From CAZJGG01 sp964545475 (GTDB lineage: Bacteria > Bacillota > Clostridia > Lachnospirales > JAISER01), in contig CAZJGG010000027.1 in the NCBI GenBank assembly GCA_964545475.1, positions 1-37,693 of the forward strand: a DNA stretch of 37,693 bases, read 5' to 3'. This document shows, piece after piece, positions 33,027 through 37,693 of the stretch. The notes under the pieces are model-generated. The model saw only the letters and a program-made list of their open reading frames with translations. It was not told where the DNA came from and did not search any database. The stretch's first letter is position 1. Each line of letters opens with the position of its first letter. A program made the position numbers and the translations under genes.

Positions 33027-33050
33027 TATACTCCTTAACCACATAAAATA
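33027..33050. repeat. Solo arm of the TATACTCCTTAACC palindromic element
   Basis: Twenty-four bases identical to 21085–21108. The matching other arm is absent, so this is a solo or decayed copy. On the – strand it carries GGTTAAGGAGTATA, an AAGGAG site. Confidence 0.65.
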
Positions 33051-33063
33051 CAATTCAATGATT

Positions 33064-33093
33064 ATTATACTATATCATATAGTTATTTGCCAA
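33064..33093 (-). promoter_or_regulatory. Candidate promoter for the small membrane-protein gene
   Basis: TTGGCA (33088–33093), 18 bases and TATAAT (33064–33069) on the – strand. Its –10 region (TATGATATAGTATAAT) is the same as that of the AraC promoter at 32108, about 950 bases away. Confidence 0.5.
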
Positions 33094-33355
33094 CCGCCAA
33101 TCGTATAAAGCCACGGCTTGCGTCGGGTTGCTCTTTAAAACCATGTAAAAACGCCTATATATATTCCGCATACTTAATTGCTATAGCAATTTTATTTACA
33201 GCTTATCCCTAAGTATAATTTTACTGATAAAAACGGCAACGTTCTCCTTGAGTTGATAACATTACAAGAGCTTCGGCGGAGAGGGTAATAAATTGGGAAA
33301 TATGTGAAAAAAAGCGGTGTTGCTAAAGTTGCTCCGCTTTTTTATGACAATTAGT

Positions 33356-33399
33356 AAAAGGTGCAGTTGCAAAATTTAAATTTTGCAACTGCACCTTTT
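33356..33399. terminator. Perfect 44-base palindrome, likely bidirectional terminator
   Basis: A completely symmetric 22+22 inverted repeat with no unpaired loop (AAAAGGTGCAGTTGC… to …GCAACTGCACCTTTT), A/T-rich at the centre and ends. Its T-run on the – strand is suited to end the symporter operon, whose stop is 64 bases away. Confidence 0.72.
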
Positions 33400-33462
33400 T
33401 AATTCCATTATTCACAATGAAATAGAGCTTATCTGTATTGAAAATTCATTTATTCGCCGATA

Positions 33463-35052
33463 TTAACGAATAATTGCCAAGAAAATATATTGAGCTGCGA
33501 ATACACCAAGGATTCCTATAGAGAATTTATCAATACTGAAAGGTAAAACAGAGACATTGCCCTCAGTTTTTATGTTTTCTGCAATCATTTTTGCTCTAAT
33601 ACCCTTTGCTGTGTACTGTTCTGTTTCTTCAACAGACTTGCTGCGAGGCAAAATGCAGCTGAGTATGTAACCTACTATAAATGTAATAGAACTGCCTATT
33701 GCAGGATTCCACAACCAACTTGTATTAAACGTAGTGGCAATGAAAAATCCAAGAATAAAACCTGTTACAAAGCCGCCTGCAACACCTTTGTCATGGGCTT
33801 TGCGAGTAAACATGGCTAATACGAAAGCACCAAGAGCAGGACCGGAAAAATAAGAAATATATTTTCCTACAACGTCTAAAACTGATTTTACAGAACCGTC
33901 AAAACCAAGAAGAACGATAAAGCAAATTACAACACCTAAGCAACCGGAAACTATCATAGTTAAGTTTAAGCTTGCAACATCTTTTTCTTTGCGGAAAAAC
34001 TTTTCATAAATATCTTTTGTAAATACTGTAGTCATAGAGTTAAGAATAGAGTCTACAGAAGACATGGCAGCGGCGAATACAGCGGCTACAATTAAGCCAA
34101 CAACTCCGATTGGAAGCTCGTTAAGAACAAAGCCAATCATTATTTCATTAGTTGTTTCAAATTCTTTTCCTGCATAAAATCTCCAAAGGAAAATACCAAC
34201 AGAAAGCATAATAAAGTACATTGCATTCATCATAATTGCGCTTGATAAATAAGAACGCTTAATACCGTGCATGTTTTTTGAGGTAAGTATACGCTGCATT
34301 GAGGCTTGGTCAAAGGAGAAATACCTTATCCACATACAGGTACCACCGATTAGCGTTGTCCAAAAGGCATTTGTTTTACTTATGCTAAAAGAAAAGTCAA
34401 AGGCATTAAATTTACCGGCAGACCTAGCATCTCCAATAGTTTGCGCAAATCCGCCGCTTCCTTTTACTGCCATATAACAAATTAAAATCATTCCGCCCCA
34501 AAGAACTATCATTTGAATTGTATCAGTCCAAATAACGGCTTTAATACCACCTGCAATTGTATATATGATTGCGCAAAGTACAATTGCCGGAACTATATAT
34601 TTCATGGACCACCCGGTTATTGTGCTGATAATGAGAGCTGGGATAAATAACATGGAACTACACTGTATTAAAGAATTTATAAAAAATTGTGTCACTGCAA
34701 GCATACGACTCCAACTACCTAGACGAAGCTCCATATATTCATAAAGAGAAGTTACGCGTAAATGGTAAAACACAGGTACTGTTACCGCCGCTGCGAAAAA
34801 GCAAGCAAGAGGCACTGCGCTGTTTTGCATATAAGGCATAATGCCGTCTTTATATGCCCAGCCTGGTCCGCCTATAAATGCGTTTGCGCTTATCATTGTT
34901 GCCGCAACGGATAATGCTACAGGCAGCCAAGGCATTGAACGCCCACCCAGAAAATAGTCTTCTTGAGTTTTATTGTCTTTTCCAAAGAAAAATCCTATTA
35001 CCAGCATTGCCACAATATAAACCACTAAAATAATTACATCTAATGTTGCCAT
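33463..35052 (-). CDS. Sodium:solute symporter (SSS family)
   Basis: A 529-residue membrane transporter with about 13–14 hydrophobic helices, in the SSS (SLC5-like) family. N-terminal EDYFLGGRSMPWLPVALSVAATMISANAFIGGPGWAY is the conserved first cytoplasmic/extracellular stretch; further motifs include FAAAMSSVDSILNSMTTVFTKDIYEKF in the middle. It couples Na+ entry to import of a small organic solute such as a sugar or polyol. It is 24 bases downstream of the tandem SnoaL-like gene and is closed by the 33356–33399 palindrome, so the two form an operon. Substrate unknown. Confidence 0.93.
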   Translation of the reverse strand: MATLDVIILVVYIVAMLVIGFFFGKDNKTQEDYFLGGRSMPWLPVALSVAATMISANAFIGGPGWAYKDGIMPYMQNSAVPLACFFAAAVTVPVFYHLRVTSLYEYMELRLGSWSRMLAVTQFFINSLIQCSSMLFIPALIISTITGWSMKYIVPAIVLCAIIYTIAGGIKAVIWTDTIQMIVLWGGMILICYMAVKGSGGFAQTIGDARSAGKFNAFDFSFSISKTNAFWTTLIGGTCMWIRYFSFDQASMQRILTSKNMHGIKRSYLSSAIMMNAMYFIMLSVGIFLWRFYAGKEFETTNEIMIGFVLNELPIGVVGLIVAAVFAAAMSSVDSILNSMTTVFTKDIYEKFFRKEKDVASLNLTMIVSGCLGVVICFIVLLGFDGSVKSVLDVVGKYISYFSGPALGAFVLAMFTRKAHDKGVAGGFVTGFILGFFIATTFNTSWLWNPAIGSSITFIVGYILSCILPRSKSVEETEQYTAKGIRAKMIAENIKTEGNVSVLPFSIDKFSIGILGVFAAQYIFLAIIR

Positions 35053-35075
35053 ATAATAACCCCCAATTTAGTTTT

Positions 35076-36083
35076 TTAAGGATTGCAAATTTTATTAGTG
35101 CGTTCCAATAAATCCAAACCTTGCTGCTTGAAATACCATAAAAAATCAATTAGAACCCAGTTTTCAGATAATTTATCACCAACCCGACAATAAACGTCTA
35201 CTACTTGCATATCCGCCTTTGTGCTGGCAGGCAAACCTAAAAAACCTCCAATGGGTCTGTTTGTTAAGTTTGGCCAGCCGTAAAAACAGGCAAAGTTACC
35301 TTCCGCTATGCGGCATTCATGGCCGTTAAATGTTTTATCTGCAATATTTTCACGAAACGGAAGCTGGTGCTGCTCTTGATAGCGAGGAATTGTATATGTA
35401 GCGCCTATGCCGCAAGGACCATACCAAATCATATCTTTTGCCCATGAACCTTCAAGAACCTCCGGCGGGCAGCCCATAGAGCCGGATTTATTAAGGTCGT
35501 CTAAATCCTGAACCATTTTGTTTACAAGCGCAATTGTTTTTTTGCCTTCTTCCTCCGGCGCATCATTGAAAAGCAACCCATCATGGTTGCGTGGACCTGG
35601 ATATACAAAATAATGTCCTGTCATGGGTGGCAATGGATTTAACCCTGCTTGGTACATAAAACCTAATATGTCAATAAACATACCTGTTTTAACAATTTTG
35701 CCGTTTTCAACACATGAAAATTCAGCATATCTTAAGCTAATCATTTTTCTGGTATGCCGTATCCCCAACCAGTCCTTATCAAAAAGCCCCATGAAATGCC
35801 CCATGCTCATAACCCATATTTCATCACTGCAAACATCGTTTTGCCCTGCTATAAATATGTCCTGCCGGCGCTGCATTGCATGTAGAGACTGTTTTAAAGG
35901 TTCCCAAAAAGTTTTGCCAGCCGCTTCAGCTCCGTTAAGCTCACGGAACGGGTAAGACCCTTTAAAGCTATAGCTATCTCCTGTAAATTTTGCTAACACA
36001 CCACAAACTTCACTAGGCTGAGCCTTTTCCAGTGCATCAAAGTATTCCAAGACAATACTTTTCGCTTGCTGATATTTTTCCAT
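35076..36083 (-). CDS. Tandem SnoaL/NTF2-like domain protein
   Basis: A 335-residue cytoplasmic protein that appears to hold two SnoaL/NTF2-fold halves: about 1–145 (YFDALEKAQPSEVCGVLAKFTGDSYSFKG…GHFMG…KMISLRYAEFSCVENGKIVKTGMFID) and about 190–320 (…AKDMIWYGPCGIGATYTIPRYQEQH…GHECRIAEGNFACFYGWP…VLIDFLWYF). Each half has the family's GKI/NW and acidic/His features. The fold is used by isomerases, hydrolases and cyclases; a fused pair is unusual. Start ATG 36083 follows AAGGGGG; an upstream longer frame lacks a site. Its pairing with a symporter suggests it acts on the imported compound. Domain assignment is by eye. Confidence 0.75.
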   Translation of the reverse strand: MEKYQQAKSIVLEYFDALEKAQPSEVCGVLAKFTGDSYSFKGSYPFRELNGAEAAGKTFWEPLKQSLHAMQRRQDIFIAGQNDVCSDEIWVMSMGHFMGLFDKDWLGIRHTRKMISLRYAEFSCVENGKIVKTGMFIDILGFMYQAGLNPLPPMTGHYFVYPGPRNHDGLLFNDAPEEEGKKTIALVNKMVQDLDDLNKSGSMGCPPEVLEGSWAKDMIWYGPCGIGATYTIPRYQEQHQLPFRENIADKTFNGHECRIAEGNFACFYGWPNLTNRPIGGFLGLPASTKADMQVVDVYCRVGDKLSENWVLIDFLWYFKQQGLDLLERTNKICNP

Positions 36084-36224
36084 TTTCATCCCCCTTGTTT
36101 TTAGTTCATTTGCCAACATTATATAACTTATTGTTTAAATTCGCCTTATTATGTACGACATATCTTTTGAAATTTATGACTTTTTAAAAATTTAAACAGT
36201 AAGCGACTTATTTTAAGTAAATTG

Positions 36225-36252
36225 CCTATAAATTTATTTATATTTTTGTCAA
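36225..36252 (-). promoter_or_regulatory. Promoter of the SnoaL-symporter operon
   Basis: TTGACA (36247–36252), 16 bases and TATAGG (36225–36230) on the – strand, in the gap before the SnoaL-like gene and after the terminator of the AraC gene. The –10 is weak, consistent with the need for an activator such as the neighbouring AraC protein. Confidence 0.5.
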
Positions 36253-36282
36253 TTTTTTATATATTATATTGCAAATACAAAC

Positions 36283-36333
36283 AAAAAGGCACAATCGGGC
36301 TCTCACTATAAGAACCTTAAATTGTACCTTTTT
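36283..36333 (-). terminator. Terminator of the distal AraC gene
   Basis: AAAAAGGCACAAT (36283–36295) pairs with ATTGTACCTTTTT (36321–36333), one mismatch, with T-run on the – strand. It lies just past the AraC stop codon. Confidence 0.8.
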
Positions 36334-36335
36334 AG

Positions 36336-37241
36336 TTACCATTTAGTATTTTCCGGACTATGCCGGTGTTTTCCTGCCACTTCAGCAGCTTGATGTCTAG
36401 TTTTCCTGTAAGAAGTAGGCGCTTGATTATATACGCTTTTAAATACCTTTGAAAAGTAGTTAATGTCGGAAAAACCGCATTCCAGAGCAATTTCGCTAAC
36501 TGTCATGTCTGTCTCCTCTAATAAAATGCAGGCACGCCCTAGCTTAAGCTGTATCATGTGCTGACCAGGAGTAGTGTTGTAAAGTTCCTTAAACCGGCGG
36601 TTAAACTGCCGCTCAGACAAATGAGACATTCTTGCTAAGTCGTTAAGCCTTAATTGCAATGTATAATTTGCTTCCATATATGCAATTGTACTGTAAAAAC
36701 TTTCAACAGTGTTTTTTACAAAATTTTCACTGGCCGCAAATGCCCGGGAAATCTGAGTAATTAAAATTAAAAAATATGAATTTAAAATTTGCTCAAAACC
36801 TGGCTCACGTAGCTTTCTTTCAATGGACATACGCTGTATTATTACCGCTAAATCTGAAAGAGTATCTTCATCTGCATGTAATATATAACCACAGCCATAG
36901 AGGCCATGAGCCGGATTGTGTATAAACAACTGTTGGTAGCCTTCCAGCCTTCTAAAAGTTCCTGTTTTACGCCGCAGGCTCTTTTCGTGGTAATAAATTG
37001 AGCACATCCTCAAATGGCGCACATTGTCAATATACTTTGTATAATCTCCATTAAGAACAAAAATGTCTCCCTTTGATACTTTGAATGGTTTGTCATTATA
37101 ATAATATGTAGCTTCACCGTCCAGTATCAAAACAAGCTCATTCCCCCAATCCTCGCTTTTGTGTGGTATTTTAGGCATTTTATTTTCTAAAAACTGCATG
37201 GCAATGTCATAAGGTATAATTACAACCGCTTGTGAACCCAC
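36336..37241 (-). CDS. AraC-family transcriptional regulator (cupin sensor), distal
   Basis: A 301-residue regulator with an N-terminal cupin sensor (YYNDKPFKVSKGDIFVLNGDY, about 55–80) and a C-terminal pair of helix-turn-helix units: LNDLARMSHLSERQFNRRFKELYN and VSEIALECGFSDINYFSKVFKSVYNQAPTSYR. The start is GTG 37241, with GGAGGAG upstream. It lies upstream of the SnoaL-symporter operon, reading the same way, and is separated from it by a terminator and a promoter, so it is a good candidate for its activator. It differs clearly from the AraC protein at 31211–32086. Confidence 0.92.
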   Translation of the reverse strand: MGSQAVVIIPYDIAMQFLENKMPKIPHKSEDWGNELVLILDGEATYYYNDKPFKVSKGDIFVLNGDYTKYIDNVRHLRMCSIYYHEKSLRRKTGTFRRLEGYQQLFIHNPAHGLYGCGYILHADEDTLSDLAVIIQRMSIERKLREPGFEQILNSYFLILITQISRAFAASENFVKNTVESFYSTIAYMEANYTLQLRLNDLARMSHLSERQFNRRFKELYNTTPGQHMIQLKLGRACILLEETDMTVSEIALECGFSDINYFSKVFKSVYNQAPTSYRKTRHQAAEVAGKHRHSPENTKW

Positions 37242-37693
37242 TTACTGCTCCTCCTTTTGACTTCTTCCTTGTATCAGCCTGTTGCTTTAAAACTTTTAAT
37301 CAGTATATCACATTTATACTAAAGTGTAATAGAGCATATTCAAGTTTTATTAAACTTATAATGATAGGGCGTGTTGAATATTGATTGTAAATGCTTCATT
37401 GCCCCTATCAAAAGGTAGGTGAAAGTAACTTTGTGAAGATGTATTATTACAGAAGTATAGAATGCTCGCAGTACCATTGAGCTATATTCTGTCCAAATTG
37501 CAATAAGAGAGTTGCAACTCGATATATAAATAAATTCAAAACAAATTAGTTTAAAATAATGTGAAAATTGCTCCGCAATTAAGCCGCTAAGGCGGCTTTT
37601 CGACTTCGTCGAACTCACGTTAAATTAATGTGAGTTCAACGAAAATTATAAAAAACATAATTTTCATCGAACTTTGATTATATTCCCACAATT
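37242..37693. other. Intergenic end region: AraC promoter and a palindrome cluster
   Basis: No convincing gene. A candidate – strand promoter for the AraC gene: ATTACA (37325–37330), 17 bases, TATACT (37302–37307). From 37566 to 37672 lie five adjacent palindromes: AATTGC/GCAATT (37566–37580), AAGCCGC/GCGGCTT (37581–37598), TTCGAC/GTCGAA (37599–37613), GAACTCAC…GTGAGTTC (37611–37637), and GAAAATTAT/ATAATTTTC (37641–37665). A 92-codon frame here (37340–37618) has no known motif and I treat it as chance. Confidence 0.75.
37619..37682. repeat. Dispersed palindromic repeat, copy 2
   Basis: The reverse complement of this segment is nearly identical to 9316–9379, over about 64 bases, with changes mostly in hairpin-stem positions that keep pairing. 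Here it is the outer part of a larger cluster of palindromes; the copy at 9316 keeps only the last two. Confidence 0.72.

Larger units (their letters stand above)
32790..33462. other. 673-base intergenic region with several hairpins and no gene
   Basis: No convincing ORF. Contents in order: a hairpin CACCTTCTTGG/CCAAGAAGGTG (32966–33012) with no T-tract; an arm of the TATACTCCTTAACC element (33027–33050); a candidate – strand promoter (33064–33093); a perfect 16-base palindrome AATTGCTATAGCAATT (33176–33191); an AAAAAAGCGG/CCGCTTTTTT hairpin (33308–33343), a likely bidirectional terminator; and the 44-base palindrome at 33356–33399. It separates the symporter operon from the small membrane-protein gene. 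Confidence 0.8.

Noticed and set aside
37340..37618. 92-codon – strand frame at the right end
   Set aside because: No motif or ribosome-binding site, and it runs through a string of palindromes.
1..37693. tRNA, rRNA or CRISPR array
   Set aside because: No cloverleaf with a CCA-end, no rRNA motif and no evenly spaced direct repeats were seen; the repeats present are inverted and dispersed.

Overview
The window looks like a chromosomal stretch from a low-GC Firmicute of the class Clostridia, probably an anaerobic gut-type organism. Evidence: AT-rich DNA with strong AGGAGG ribosome-binding sites, an IspH–ribosomal protein S1 fusion, the gene order FAD enzyme–cmk–ispH/rpsA, MEP-pathway isoprenoid genes, and a two-cluster ferredoxin-like protein beside a Crp/Fnr regulator. 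No rRNA, tRNA, CRISPR array or intact transposase was seen. Region 1 (1–13.4 kb, mostly + strand) is housekeeping and signalling: a cyclic-di-GMP phosphodiesterase-type protein running in from the left edge, a membrane diguanylate cyclase, a Crp/Fnr regulator facing an Fe-S protein and a zinc-ribbon protein, ispE, an unrecognised protein, a membrane-anchored LysM–G5 protein, a BaiN/HI0933-type flavoprotein, cmk, the ispH–S1 fusion, and a Ca2+/Na+-type antiporter preceded by a yybP-ykoY (manganese) riboswitch with a readable promoter and terminator. Region 2 (13.4–32.1 kb, all – strand) is a long colinear carbohydrate island. In transcription order it holds an AraC regulator, a PfkB-family kinase, two Gfo/Idh/MocA oxidoreductases, an IolE-like TIM-barrel enzyme, a third Gfo/Idh/MocA enzyme, a four-gene GldA/F/G-DUF4340 ABC module, a complete ribose/galactose-type ABC importer, a fourth Gfo/Idh/MocA enzyme, a second TIM-barrel enzyme, and a small P-loop kinase. 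Region 3 (32.2–37.7 kb, – strand) has a small membrane protein, a sodium:solute symporter paired with an unusual tandem SnoaL/NTF2-like protein, a second AraC regulator, and a palindrome-rich non-coding end. Regions 2 and 3 together suggest import of an unusual sugar, polyol or glycoside by two transporters, then oxidation by several NAD(P)-dependent dehydrogenases and isomerisation or elimination by TIM-barrel enzymes, under two AraC regulators. The substrate cannot be read from sequence. The window also carries several families of 60–170-base palindromic elements without transposase. Many sit exactly at stop codons, and one provides both the stop codon of an upstream gene and the ribosome-binding site of the next.
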